A stretch of 64,000 nt of DNA, taken from Halapricum desulfuricans (GTDB lineage Archaea; Halobacteriota; Halobacteria; Halobacteriales; Haloarculaceae). The stretch lies in NCBI RefSeq assembly GCF_017094525.1, contig NZ_CP064788.1, forward strand, positions 1,225,030-1,289,029, given 5' to 3'. The translations under genes were made by a program, and so were the position numbers. The first letter of the stretch is position 1. Each line of letters begins with the position of its first letter. Positions 42,484 to 50,545 of this stretch are shown here, one piece after another. A model generated the notes under the pieces. That model saw nothing but the letters and a program-made list of their open reading frames with translations. It did no database searches and had not been told where the DNA came from.

Positions 42484-43005
42484 ATGCTCGTCACACTCGG
42501 AGACACCCACGGGGACCGAGCGCACAGACTCGAAGGTCGAACGCTGACCGCTGTCCGAGAGGCCGAACAGGTCTGTCACACCGGCGATTTCACGACCGAA
42601 CGCGTCTACGAAGCGATCGCCGAGGAGGCAGGCCGCGAGCGAGGCGGTGCACCACTGTCCGCGGTCGCGGGCAACAGCGACGACCCCGATCTCGCGGCGC
42701 GTCTCCCGGAGACGATCACGGTCGAGTACGCGGGCCGGACGATCGTCCTCGCGCACGGCCACGACCGCGACGACACGTCGCTGTCACTGCTGGCCAGACA
42801 GGAAGACGCGGACGTCGTGATCGTCGGACACACTCACCGACCCGGGATCGAGCGAACGCCTCACTGTCCGGTCGTCAACCCGGGAAGTCACGCCGATCCC
42901 CGGGGCAACCGAGCCGCACACGGGGAACTGAGACAGGCAGGCGACGAACTCGCGATCGAGATCCGGACCCCGGACGGCGATCTCCTGGCGGAGCAGACGG
43001 TATAA
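42484..43005 (+). CDS. YfcE/MJ0936-type metallophosphoesterase
   Basis: 173 aa. Metal-binding motifs in order: GDTHGD (residues 6-11), HTGDFTTE, AVAGNSDD, VLAHGHD and VGHTHRPG. This matches the compact YfcE/MJ0936 phosphodiesterases. The ATG at 42484 is followed directly by the first strand (LVTLGDTHGD). Physiological substrate unknown. It is separated from cheC by a family 2 palindrome. Confidence 0.9.
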   Translation: MLVTLGDTHGDRAHRLEGRTLTAVREAEQVCHTGDFTTERVYEAIAEEAGRERGGAPLSAVAGNSDDPDLAARLPETITVEYAGRTIVLAHGHDRDDTSLSLLARQEDADVVIVGHTHRPGIERTPHCPVVNPGSHADPRGNRAAHGELRQAGDELAIEIRTPDGDLLAEQTV

Positions 43006-43081
43006 TCCGTATGAGTCCGGACGGTTTCGAGCTCGCCAGGTCGTGCTCGACGCGAAGCGAAGTGATAGTCTCGAAAGGTAA

Positions 43082-45007
43082 TTGAACGATGCCGTGCTCT
43101 GTGCTGGCGTGGTACTGTTCGGGCTCTCGGCAGGCGCGGCGATCGTTTTCGCGATCATCCTCGCAGCGCTAGTGTTGTTCGCGACGGAAGTCGTGCCGGT
43201 CGACATCACTGCGCTCGGAATTCTGGTCGCACTCCTGCTGGTACAGCCAGTCACGGAACAACTGGCTATGTGGGGCGTGCTACAAGGGCCGGTATACGTC
43301 CTGACCGAACCGGGAAGTGACGTGACGGCCGTCTCACAGGGGTTGTCCGGGTTCGCGAGCACGGCGACGATCACGGTGCTGGCGATGTTCATTCTCAGCG
43401 CGGGCGTTCGACGAACCGGCGCCATCCAGATCCTCGGATCGAAGGTCGCCGCCTACACTCGCGACGACGAGACCAGACAACTCGGGGCGACGATCGGCCT
43501 CGTCAGCCCGATCTCGGGGTTCATCAACAACACGGCCGCCGTCGCGATCCTGCTGCCGATGGTCACCGATCTCGCACACAGGGGCAAGTCGTCGCCCTCG
43601 AAGCTGTTGATGCCGCTGTCCTTTGCCTCGATGTTCGGCGGGACGCTGACGCTGATCGGGACCTCCACGAACATCCTCGCCAGCGAGATCACCGGTCGCC
43701 TCGGTCGCGAACTCGGTATCGCCACTCTGGAGGAGTTCTCGATGTTCGAGTTCACCGGCCTCGGGATCGTTGTCATGATCGTGGGAACAATCTATCTCAT
43801 GACCGTCGGGCGGTTGCTCACGCCGGCGCGGATCAAGCCCGCCGAGGACCTGACCGAGGAGTTCGAGATGGCCGACTACCTGACCGAGGTCGTCGTCCGC
43901 GAGGACTCGCCGATCGTCGGCGAGGCGGTCCAGACGGCGCTGACGGATTCCGATTTCGACGTCGATCTCGTCCAGTTGATCCGCGAGGACGACGTGTTCC
44001 TCGAGCCGCTCGGTCCGAAGACGATCCAGCCGGGCGACATCTTCGCCGTGCGAACCGACCGGGAGACGCTCGTCGAGTTGATGGACGTTGACGGCCTCGA
44101 TCTACTACCGGAAGTCGAAGTCACAGATACGGAACTCGAGACCGCAGAACGAAACCAAAACCTCGTCGAGGTCGTGATCGCGCCGGGATCGTCGCTGGTG
44201 GGAGAAACCCTCGCGAGTTCGAACTTCCGCCAGCGCTACGACGCGACGGTGCTGGCGTTGCGTCGCGGCGAGTCGCTGATCCGCAAGCGCATGGACAGAG
44301 CGCAACTGCGGGTCGGTGACACGCTGCTGGTCCAGGCGACTTCCGACAGCGTCGACCGGCTGAACAACAACCGCGACTTCATCGTCGCACAGGAAGTCAC
44401 ACGCCCGGACTACCGGAAATCGAGGATTCCGGTCGCCGTCGGTATCGTCGCCGGAGTCGTCGGATTAGCCGCGCTCACGCCGATCGACATCGCGACGGCG
44501 GCACTGACGGGTTCGCTCGGAATGGTCCTGACCGGTTGTCTGAAGCCGACCGAGATCTACGACGCCGTGCAGTGGGATGTCATCGTTCTGCTGGCCGGCG
44601 TGATCCCGCTCGGAGTCGCGCTCGAGGTGACTGGCGGCGCGGCACTGATCGCCGACGGCATCGTCGTCGTCGCCCCGTCGCTCCCGCCGATATTCGTCCT
44701 CGGACTCATGTACGTCGTGACTGCGCTTTTGACGAACGTCATCTCGAACAACGCGTCGGTCGTGTTGATGATCCCCGTCGCGGTCGAAGTAGCGACGCAA
44801 CTCACCGTCAACCCGTTCGCGTTCGTGCTGTCAGTGACTTTCGCGGCCTCGACGGCCTTCATGACGCCCGTCGGCTATCAGACGAACCTCTTCGTCTACG
44901 GGCCGGGCGGCTACCGGTTCACCGACTACGTGCGCGTCGGCGGGCCGCTGCAGGCCCTGCTCGCGGTCGTCACGACGGTCGGAATCGCGGCGATCTGGGG
45001 TCTCTAG
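43082..45007 (+). CDS. SLC13-family permease with two TrkA-C domains
   Basis: About 641 aa from a TTG at 43082; the exact start is uncertain, since no ATG is near. The N-terminal membrane half has about six helices (TEVVPVDITALGILVALLLV, ISGFINNTAAVAILLPMV). Two TrkA-C (RCK-C) domains follow (about 255-340 and 350-430: IVGEAVQTALTDSDFDV; LVGETLASSNFRQRYDA). The second membrane half contains VISNNASVVLMIPVAVEVAT and ASTAFMTPVGYQTNLFVYGP. The layout is that of SLC13/DASS-type Na+-coupled anion (carboxylate or sulfate) transporters. The substrate is not known. Confidence 0.88.
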   Translation: MNDAVLCAGVVLFGLSAGAAIVFAIILAALVLFATEVVPVDITALGILVALLLVQPVTEQLAMWGVLQGPVYVLTEPGSDVTAVSQGLSGFASTATITVLAMFILSAGVRRTGAIQILGSKVAAYTRDDETRQLGATIGLVSPISGFINNTAAVAILLPMVTDLAHRGKSSPSKLLMPLSFASMFGGTLTLIGTSTNILASEITGRLGRELGIATLEEFSMFEFTGLGIVVMIVGTIYLMTVGRLLTPARIKPAEDLTEEFEMADYLTEVVVREDSPIVGEAVQTALTDSDFDVDLVQLIREDDVFLEPLGPKTIQPGDIFAVRTDRETLVELMDVDGLDLLPEVEVTDTELETAERNQNLVEVVIAPGSSLVGETLASSNFRQRYDATVLALRRGESLIRKRMDRAQLRVGDTLLVQATSDSVDRLNNNRDFIVAQEVTRPDYRKSRIPVAVGIVAGVVGLAALTPIDIATAALTGSLGMVLTGCLKPTEIYDAVQWDVIVLLAGVIPLGVALEVTGGAALIADGIVVVAPSLPPIFVLGLMYVVTALLTNVISNNASVVLMIPVAVEVATQLTVNPFAFVLSVTFAASTAFMTPVGYQTNLFVYGPGGYRFTDYVRVGGPLQALLAVVTTVGIAAIWGL

Positions 45008-45276
45008 AGCACGAACAGTCCGGCGACGAAGGCCACTTCCAGATACGACAGCAGGATCACGAGCAGTGCGCCCGGCACGCCGGCGATCGCCACGACGAGA
45101 AGCGTCAGCGGGGAGATCGCAACTGATAACCCGAAGAGCAGATCCGCGAGGACGAACACGATCAGTCCGAGGACGGCGTTCCAGACGAACGGCTTGACCG
45201 CCTTGACGATCCTGTAGGCACCGACGAGCAGGGCCAGAAGGACGAGCACCAGGGCGACTTCGATCGGTGTGACCAT
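45004..45276 (-). CDS. BofA-like small membrane protein
   Basis: 90 aa with three hydrophobic helices covering most of the length (about 5-20, 33-60, 65-88) and the short basic segment YRIVKAVKPFVWNAVLG. It matches the pro-sigma-K processing inhibitor BofA family, which archaea contain without sporulation. Function unknown. The stop overlaps the SLC13 gene tail to tail by 4 bp. Confidence 0.75.
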   Translation of the reverse strand: MVTPIEVALVLVLLALLVGAYRIVKAVKPFVWNAVLGLIVFVLADLLFGLSVAISPLTLLVVAIAGVPGALLVILLSYLEVAFVAGLFVL

Positions 45277-45345
45277 ACCCGATCAGAGGTCGGGGACGGA
45301 CATGTGCTTTCGGGCCGCAGCTGGCCGCCGGGACCCTCGCCGGAA

Positions 45346-45592
45346 TCAGAGGTTGCTGTCCGAGCGCTCGATCGGTTTCGGGGCGGCGAAGACACTCACG
45401 GTGTCGGTCCGGGGATCGATCTCGCCGTCGCCGTCCGGTGGATCCGACGAAACTGACCACTCGAAAGAGTCGGGATCGGGCGAGTCGTGTGTGGCCGAGA
45501 GCTCCGGGAGCCGCGGCGCGAGGTTGTCCCGGCCGTGATCCGTGGCGTCGATCTCCAGATTCGACTGGCGTTTCTGGATCGAACCCGGCCAT
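45346..45592 (-). pseudogene. Small acidic haloarchaeal protein with a one-base frameshift near the start
   Basis: From about 45575 down to the TGA at 45346-45348, one frame encodes a haloarchaeal-looking acidic protein: IQKRQSNLEIDATDHGRDN, then LAPRLPELSATHDSPDPDSF, and ending TVSVFAAPKPIERSDSNL. It has no start codon in frame. An ATG at 45592 (M-A-G) would join it if one T were removed from GGGTTCGATCC, giving MAGSIQKRQ. The span is 82 codons plus one base, which fits a single insertion. It may be a true mutation or a sequencing error. Confidence 0.6.
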
Positions 45593-45680
45593 TGTCACGG
45601 CGTATCGGACACCGCGGTGGTCAGTGTGTCTGACCCGTCGCTGGTCGGAGCGTAGGATAACTGCGATAACGCCGTGCCGA

Positions 45681-45896
45681 TCACGCCGAGCAGGTATCGA
45701 TGCCGAGCACCGAGTACAGTCCGCAGGTGCCGGTTGCGGCCGTGCCGAGCATCATGATCGCCACGATACCCAGTACCGGCGATACAACCGCCGGTAGGTC
45801 GAGCTGTCCGCCCAGCACTGCGAGGGACACGATTCCGGCGACTGCGCCGACGACGATACGAACGTTCTTGTCGAGAGAACCGACGTTCTGTTCCAT
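45681..45896 (-). CDS. DUF2892 (YgaP-like) membrane protein
   Basis: 71 aa. Starts MEQNVGSLDKNVRIVVGAVA, the typical N-terminal D-x-x-x-R helix of DUF2892, followed by a second hydrophobic helix (VSPVLGIVAIMMLGTAATGT) and a Cys-containing tail CGLYSVLGIDTC. In other proteins this domain is fused to rhodanese. Here it stands alone. Confidence 0.88.
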   Translation of the reverse strand: MEQNVGSLDKNVRIVVGAVAGIVSLAVLGGQLDLPAVVSPVLGIVAIMMLGTAATGTCGLYSVLGIDTCSA

Positions 45897-46015
45897 GCAT
45901 GTGTCATGGGGGCCGGAGGGGTATTATTGTATCGCTCCCCCACGACTGCGACGGTTCTGACGGGGCCGCCTGGCAACGAAACGTTTTACCACCCCACCAT
46001 ACTACAGACGAGTGC

Positions 46016-46088
46016 GGGGTCGTGGGGTAGCTTGGTAACCTTCGGGCCTTGGGTGCCCGTACCCCCGGTTCAAATCCGGGCGACCCCA
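46016..46088 (+). tRNA. tRNA-Pro (anticodon TGG)
   Basis: Acceptor GGGGTCG pairs fully with CGACCCC, discriminator A at 46088. The D arm is GGGGTAGCTTGGTAACC. The anticodon stem CGGGC/GCCCG encloses the loop CTTGGGT, giving anticodon TGG and G37. The T arm is CCCGG-TTCAAAT-CCGGG. No intron is present and CCA is not encoded. An upstream T-rich ACGTTTTACC block could be the promoter. Confidence 0.95.
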
Positions 46089-46089
46089 T

Positions 46090-46124
46090 TTGCTGTCGCG
46101 AACATGGTCCGTGAGCGACAGCAA
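46090..46124 (+). terminator. Hairpin TTGCTGTCGC...GCGACAGCAA behind tRNA-Pro
   Basis: Perfect 10-bp arms (46090-46099 and 46115-46124) with a 15-base loop, starting two bases after the tRNA. It could be a 3' processing or termination structure, or a mobile-element end. Confidence 0.4.
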
Positions 46125-46226
46125 TCGAAGCGCACGGATTTGAGCGAGACTGCGGTTCTGCGGGCTTGATGGTCCCGCTCGATGACACCGACCCGTCCGG
46201 ATGACCGGCAAAACGCTTACCACTCG

Positions 46227-46243
46227 GTATAATCGAAGTATAC
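46227..46243. promoter_or_regulatory. GTATA-n7-TATAC palindrome at the vapBC promoter
   Basis: GTATAATCGAAGTATAC lies 3 bp before the antitoxin ATG and contains TATA-like sequence. This placement fits autorepression by the toxin-antitoxin complex. Confidence 0.4.
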
Positions 46244-46245
46244 AT

Positions 46246-46449
46246 ATGGAGAGCACGATTCGAGTTTCCGATACCACGAAAGAACTGCTCAGCCGACTCA
46301 AACAGGAAAACGAAACGTACGACGAACTGCTGGCACGACTCGCTCGGGAGAGTGATACGATGAATCCCGGCGTCTGGGACGAAGAACAGGCAGACGCTGC
46401 CCGTGAAGTGCTGCAACAGTCACGTCGGAGCTTCGAACGGGACCGATGA
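46246..46449 (+). CDS. vapB: VapB-type antitoxin
   Basis: 67 aa. The N-terminal MESTIRVSDTTKELLSRLKQ is a ribbon-helix-helix-like DNA-binding start, and the acidic C-terminus (EEQADAAREVLQQSRRSF) would wrap the toxin. The start is the ATG at 46246, next to a palindromic promoter. Its stop overlaps the toxin start by 4 bp. Confidence 0.82.
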   Translation: MESTIRVSDTTKELLSRLKQENETYDELLARLARESDTMNPGVWDEEQADAAREVLQQSRRSFERDR

Positions 46450-46841
46450 GCTTTCTGGAGACATCCGCCATCATCGACTATCTGGCCGGCGTTGAGGACG
46501 TAGTTGCGTTCGTGGACGACCAAGAGACGCTTTTCACCTCGAGCATCTGTGTCTACGAGGTTCTCGCGGGTGAGGTCCTCGGTCCCGGGCCGACCGACGT
46601 CTACCAGCGTCGGCAGGATTTTGGCCGAGTCCAGGCGCTCGACTTTTCAGAGACAGTCGCGATCGAGGCCGCGCAGTTGCAACGAGAGTTGATGGAAGAC
46701 GGGGTTCAGCTCGCTGCCAGGGACATGATGATTGCCGCGACTGCCCGCTCAACCGGTGCGGAGTTGGTCGTCGCCGATTCCGACTTTGAGGTGGCAAGCC
46801 TCGAATCCCACGTGGCCGTTCGGAATCTTCGAGACGAGTAG
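46446..46841 (+). CDS. vapC: VapC-type PIN-domain toxin
   Basis: 131 aa PIN nuclease. The first active-site position reads Glu (FLETSAIIDYL) instead of the usual Asp. The others are present: Glu in ICVYEVLAGEVL, Asp in LAARDMMIAATARSTG, and Asp in VVADSDF. VapC toxins cut tRNA or rRNA. Because of the Glu substitution, activity should not be assumed. Co-translated with VapB and 357 bp after tRNA-Pro. Confidence 0.85.
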   Translation: MSFLETSAIIDYLAGVEDVVAFVDDQETLFTSSICVYEVLAGEVLGPGPTDVYQRRQDFGRVQALDFSETVAIEAAQLQRELMEDGVQLAARDMMIAATARSTGAELVVADSDFEVASLESHVAVRNLRDE

Positions 46842-46934
46842 CGCCTGGTCCTGTCTCCCACAATCCTCTGACAGCCACCAGCGAGTCAATGAGATCGCAT
46901 CGACGAGCACGGGGCGACACCAACGAGTCCCTGA

Positions 46935-47672
46935 TCACACTGTCTCGGGTAGCCACCCGCCGTCGACCTCGACGTTCTGCCCGGAGATGTACCCGCTGTC
47001 GGGATCCAGGAAGAACAGCATCACCTGCGCGACGTCGTCGGTGGTGGCCCAGCGACCGCGAGGGGCCTCGGCGGGGAACTCGTCGGAGTTCTCGACGACG
47101 TACGGCGAGACGGCGTTGACAGTGATCCCGTCGTGCTGGGTGTCGGCGGCGAGCATCCGGGTGAACATCAGGACGCCGCTTTTCGCCGCGAAGTACGGGA
47201 AGTTCTTGGTGTTGACCAGCCCCTTCTCGCTGGAGGCGTAGCCGACGTTGACGATCCGGCCGTAGCCCTGCTCGCGCATCGGCCCCAGCGCGGCCTTCGA
47301 GCAGAGGTAGGTCCCGTTGATGTTCGTCTCCAGCACCGTGTTCCAGGTGGCGAAGTCGATGTCTTCCCAGTGGCAGGGCGCGAACGCGCCGACGTTGTTG
47401 ACGAGGATATCGACCGTCCCGAGGTCGGCCTCGACGCGCTCGAACATCCCGGCCACGTCCTCGGGCTCGGTGACATCCCCCTGGACGACCGTCGTCTGGA
47501 CGCCGGCTTTCGCGGCCCGGTCGGCGACCTCGTTCGCGGCGTCGTCGCTCGTCCGGTAATGGACGGCCGCGTCCGCGCCGCGGTCGGCCAGCGCCAGCAG
47601 GAGTCCGCGGCCGACGCCTTTGGCGCTCCCGGTGACGAGTGCTGTCTGTCCGGTGAGATCCGGTTCGATCAT
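46935..47672 (-). CDS. SDR family oxidoreductase
   Basis: 245 aa classical SDR. The cofactor motif is TGSAKGVGRGLLLAL. The active site Ser is in NVGYASSEKG, and YFAAK gives Tyr-x-x-x-Lys in PYFAAKSGVLMFTRML. The C-terminus ends in SGYISGQNVEVDGGW. The ATG at 47672 (MIEPDLTGQTALVTG) is preferred over 47681. The substrate is unknown. It is in the decay zone but itself intact. Confidence 0.88.
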   Translation of the reverse strand: MIEPDLTGQTALVTGSAKGVGRGLLLALADRGADAAVHYRTSDDAANEVADRAAKAGVQTTVVQGDVTEPEDVAGMFERVEADLGTVDILVNNVGAFAPCHWEDIDFATWNTVLETNINGTYLCSKAALGPMREQGYGRIVNVGYASSEKGLVNTKNFPYFAAKSGVLMFTRMLAADTQHDGITVNAVSPYVVENSDEFPAEAPRGRWATTDDVAQVMLFFLDPDSGYISGQNVEVDGGWLPETV

Positions 47673-47732
47673 ACCCCTCATTCGGGCGCGGCGATAAAAG
47701 TCACAGTGGTGGTTTCGGAAGCGACGGCTTTG

Positions 47733-47762
47733 TCTCACGACGCAAGTCGTAGGCTTTCGCCT
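47733..47762 (-). mobile_element. Second IS200/IS605-type end hairpin
   Basis: On the minus strand AAAGCCTACGACTTGCGTCG then TGAGAC, nearly the same as the hairpin at 7851-7886 (AAAGCCCACGACTTCCGTCG). No transposase is adjacent. It marks the edge of the broken flippase gene. Confidence 0.35.
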
Positions 47763-47814
47763 CGACAGCCTGTAAGTCGAGACGTTGTGGTGCACTCTTC
47801 GAAGCGTGTCCGCT

Positions 47815-48360
47815 ATCTCTCGCGGTATCTGTTGTCGACGAGCACAGCGGCGACACCACCGCCAACTAACATCCGAAGCCAGTACGTCACCCCCCGGTAG
47901 ATGACGACGGCAGCCGTCGCGGTAGTCGTCGCAATCCCAGTCGTAGAGACAACCCGGAGAATGAACGCTGTCTCGACGCCGCCCAGACCGCCCGGTAGCG
48001 CAAGTCGAACCCGCGCACGACGAATAACGCAAACCCGGTGATCGCCATCCCGATCGACGGGAAGAAATGGAGCGTGTCGACGCTGGCGATGGCAGCCAAT
48101 CCGTCCTCGTACTCTGTGTCGGCAGCCTCGGAAACCAGGAGCGCACTGATCGGTTCGCCACCGGCCTGGCCGAACGGCGTGACCTGGTTCGCAAACGTCG
48201 CGGCGACGAACACGAGAATCGCTCGTGCCCGGGAAATCGGCGTCCCGAGTGCACGCAGGACAGTGTGCAGACAGAGTCCCCAGGCGCTCTGCCAGAGGAC
48301 GACGAGACCGACCATTGCGGCGATGGCGAGCAAAAGGGATTTGACCGCCAAAAACCAACA
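47815..48360 (-). pseudogene. Remnant of a flippase-like / lysylphosphatidylglycerol-synthase-type membrane protein
   Basis: Two frames give parts of one family. From 48351 down to about 48010 one reads WGLCLHTVLRALGTPISRAR, TFANQVTPFGQAGGEPISAL and IASVDTLHFFPSIGMAITGF. From about 48000 to 47815 a different frame continues ALPGGLGGVETAFILRVVST and AAVVIYRGVTYWLRMLVGGG. The N-terminal helix region and the middle are missing and the frame changes, so the gene is dead. The family transfers or flips lipid-linked groups. Confidence 0.7.
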
Positions 48361-48429
48361 AGAAATAATACCTCAGACATGGTCCGGTGATGTTCGAACA
48401 CCAGCCGGAAGACATCTTCGTTCGGGCTA

Positions 48430-48627
48430 CTTCAACGCTGGAATCAACGCCGACGAAGTGACGATCCGGGCCTACCTATCCGGGAGCGAAGTGTCCCCGA
48501 GGCTACCGGATTCCCGTTACATCAACTTCAGGATCGCGCCGGACGACGAGGAGGTCGTCGTTATCGTCACTGTCGACGGTGAGTCCGGAATCGTCGCACG
48601 GACGGAGCTTGATACTGCCGGCTGTAA
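48430..48627 (+). pseudogene. C-terminal fragment related to the Tat lipoprotein at 35.7 kb
   Basis: The frame encodes FNAGINADEVTIRAYLSGSE, then NFRIAPDDEEVVVIVTVDG and ESGIVARTEL. The last 25 residues align with the end of the lipoprotein at 35676-37025 (GDTVVVTVTV, then DGTSGVVARKEF). No start or N-terminus is present. The family 3 palindrome begins at the end of this homology. Confidence 0.5.
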
Positions 48628-48691
48628 GTTCGTAAAGATATTCGCCACTCCGGGGTGGCGAATTCCTTCAGTTTGTTACAGCCGGCAGTAT
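48612..48691. repeat. 80-bp palindromic element, family 3, copy 1
   Basis: Ends ATACTGCCGGCTGTAA and TTACAGCCGGCAGTAT are perfect 16-bp inverted repeats. Inside is a second perfect stem, ATTCGCCAC-TCCGGG-GTGGCGAAT. Exactly 80 bp, the same as family 1. It sits at the 3' end of a broken lipoprotein fragment. Confidence 0.85.
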
Positions 48692-48709
48692 GAGTGAACA
48701 CAGCGTCGG

Positions 48710-49363
48710 TCACAGTTCCTCGTACGGCTGGACGAGGACGTACCCGTCGGTACCGCCGAACTGCATCTGGAACCGCTCTCCGGACTCCTGGCCGATCATG
48801 TCCGAGAGGTTCTTGTTGACCTCGACATCGGGGGTCGTCCGGCTCCAGGCGACGGTTGCGCTCGGGTCGGTCGTGACAGGCGGCTCGAAAACGATCGGGT
48901 CGCCGTGGGTGGTCAGCGCAACATGACCGGGGCCTTCGAGGTAGACGTTCGTGAACCCGCCAGCGAACGCCCCGGCGAGACTATCGAGCGTCGAGATGTC
49001 GTAGTCGATCCTCGACTCGAACGCGAGGATGTCCTCGCCGTTGACCGTGATCGCGTCGCTCGCGTCGAGTTCGATGATCTGGACCTTCTTCTCGCTATCC
49101 GCGAGATAGAGCTGTCCAGTACCCTCGACCGTCATGACCGGTGTCCCTTCGCTGGTCACGGCGTCCTTGAGGAAGCCACCGACGCCGCTGTTCGGCGTCG
49201 ATTTTCCGGTGAACGAGAGATCTCCCGTGTAGGCGACCATCGATCCGGCCTTCGCGAAGACCGACCCGTCGACGGTGATATCGAGCGTGTAGCTGTTCTC
49301 CAGTGCGAACGGCGATCCGCTCGCAGTCTGTGCGTCCTCCGTGGTGAACTGCTCAATTGACAT
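48710..49363 (-). CDS. AIM24 family protein
   Basis: 217 aa, beta-rich. The N-terminus (SGSPFALENSYTLDITVDGS, VFAKAGSMVAYTGDLSFTGK) and middle (MTVEGTGQLYLADSEKKVQI, GGFTNVYLEGPGHVALTTHG) match the AIM24/TerD-like family. In haloarchaea its role is unknown. ATG 49363 (MSIEQFTTEDAQ) is taken as start, with 49384 as an alternative. Confidence 0.85.
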   Translation of the reverse strand: MSIEQFTTEDAQTASGSPFALENSYTLDITVDGSVFAKAGSMVAYTGDLSFTGKSTPNSGVGGFLKDAVTSEGTPVMTVEGTGQLYLADSEKKVQIIELDASDAITVNGEDILAFESRIDYDISTLDSLAGAFAGGFTNVYLEGPGHVALTTHGDPIVFEPPVTTDPSATVAWSRTTPDVEVNKNLSDMIGQESGERFQMQFGGTDGYVLVQPYEEL

Positions 49364-49583
49364 GGTAGCGACAGGCAACGTCACGTTGCCTTACTCGTCC
49401 CGTCCGGCCGCAACGATATAATATTCCATTCGGTGTCTCTCGTCCGGCGACACGGCCGAACGTTATATCAGGGTCTGTGCCGATGTCGGAGACGAGAGCC
49501 GATCAGAAACACACCCCGACGGACAGCACAACCAGGACGGAATCGAACGCAGACGTATCCGACCGAAACGGACGACACCACAG

Positions 49584-50540
49584 ATGGCCCTCGACACGGC
49601 AGCGATTCCGATCGACGCGTACCCGGATCCGATAGTCACCTATACTGTCGAGGACGGGACCGCAGTGATCACGGCGGTCAACGACGCTTTCAGCGACGCG
49701 CTCGGACCGCCACCGGAGACTCTCCAGAGCGTATTCGAGCGGTTCGGACAGCCCGCGTTCGACGAACCCTACGAACGACTTCGGCAGGGGGGACCGATCC
49801 GGGTCAGCCTCGACAGTGCGGACGACCCCGCGTACGTCGTCCGGGAGGTTCAGGAGGGCGACGGCAGCGGATGTCTCGTCTTCGTGCGTCTTCCAGCACG
49901 CGACACCGAGGCGGTCTCGCTCGATCACGTCGCGAGTATCGTCAGTCACGACCTTCGGAACCCGATCGACGTGGCCAAGGCACACCTGCGAGCCGCTGAA
50001 GAGACCGGCGAGCAGGAACACTTCGATGCGGTCGCAGATGCTCACGACCGGATGGAACACATCGTCCGGGACGTCCTGACGCTTGCACGCGGAGACGACG
50101 TGATCGATGCGTCCGAGGAGATCTCGATAGCGTCAGTGGCCGAAGACGCGTGGCGCTCGGTCGAAACCCGACAGGCGTCGATCGCGATCGCCGACTCGCT
50201 TCCGACCGCGCGAGCCGACCGTGACCGGGCTCGACGCGTGTTCGAGAACCTGTTTCGAAACGCGATCCAGCACGGCTCGGACGGGAACGATCCGCCGCTG
50301 GAGATCCGTGTCGGCTCGCTCGGGGACGGCTTCTACGTCTCCGACAGCGGAGCGGGTATCCCACCGGACGACCGCGACGCCGTCTTCGAGGCGGGCTATA
50401 CGACGGCCGACCGTGGGACAGGGCTCGGGCTCGCGATCGTTCGACGCATCGTCGACGCTCACGGCTGGCAGCTCGCGCTCACCGAATCTCGGAACGGCGG
50501 TGCCAGGTTCGAGATCCGCCTGTCCGGCACGGAGCGATAG
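49584..50540 (+). CDS. Soluble sensor histidine kinase
   Basis: 318 aa without membrane helices. The N-terminal 110 residues are a PAS-like domain (PIDAYPDPIVTYTVEDGTAV). The dimerisation His is in VASIVSHDLRNPIDVAKAHL. The ATPase has VFENLFRNAIQHGSDG (N-box), VSDSGAGIPPDD (G1) and GTGLGLAIVRRIV (G2). It lies 5 bp upstream of the Bat-like regulator in the same direction, so a shared transcript is likely and a functional link possible. Confidence 0.88.
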   Translation: MALDTAAIPIDAYPDPIVTYTVEDGTAVITAVNDAFSDALGPPPETLQSVFERFGQPAFDEPYERLRQGGPIRVSLDSADDPAYVVREVQEGDGSGCLVFVRLPARDTEAVSLDHVASIVSHDLRNPIDVAKAHLRAAEETGEQEHFDAVADAHDRMEHIVRDVLTLARGDDVIDASEEISIASVAEDAWRSVETRQASIAIADSLPTARADRDRARRVFENLFRNAIQHGSDGNDPPLEIRVGSLGDGFYVSDSGAGIPPDDRDAVFEAGYTTADRGTGLGLAIVRRIVDAHGWQLALTESRNGGARFEIRLSGTER

Positions 50541-50545
50541 CACAC

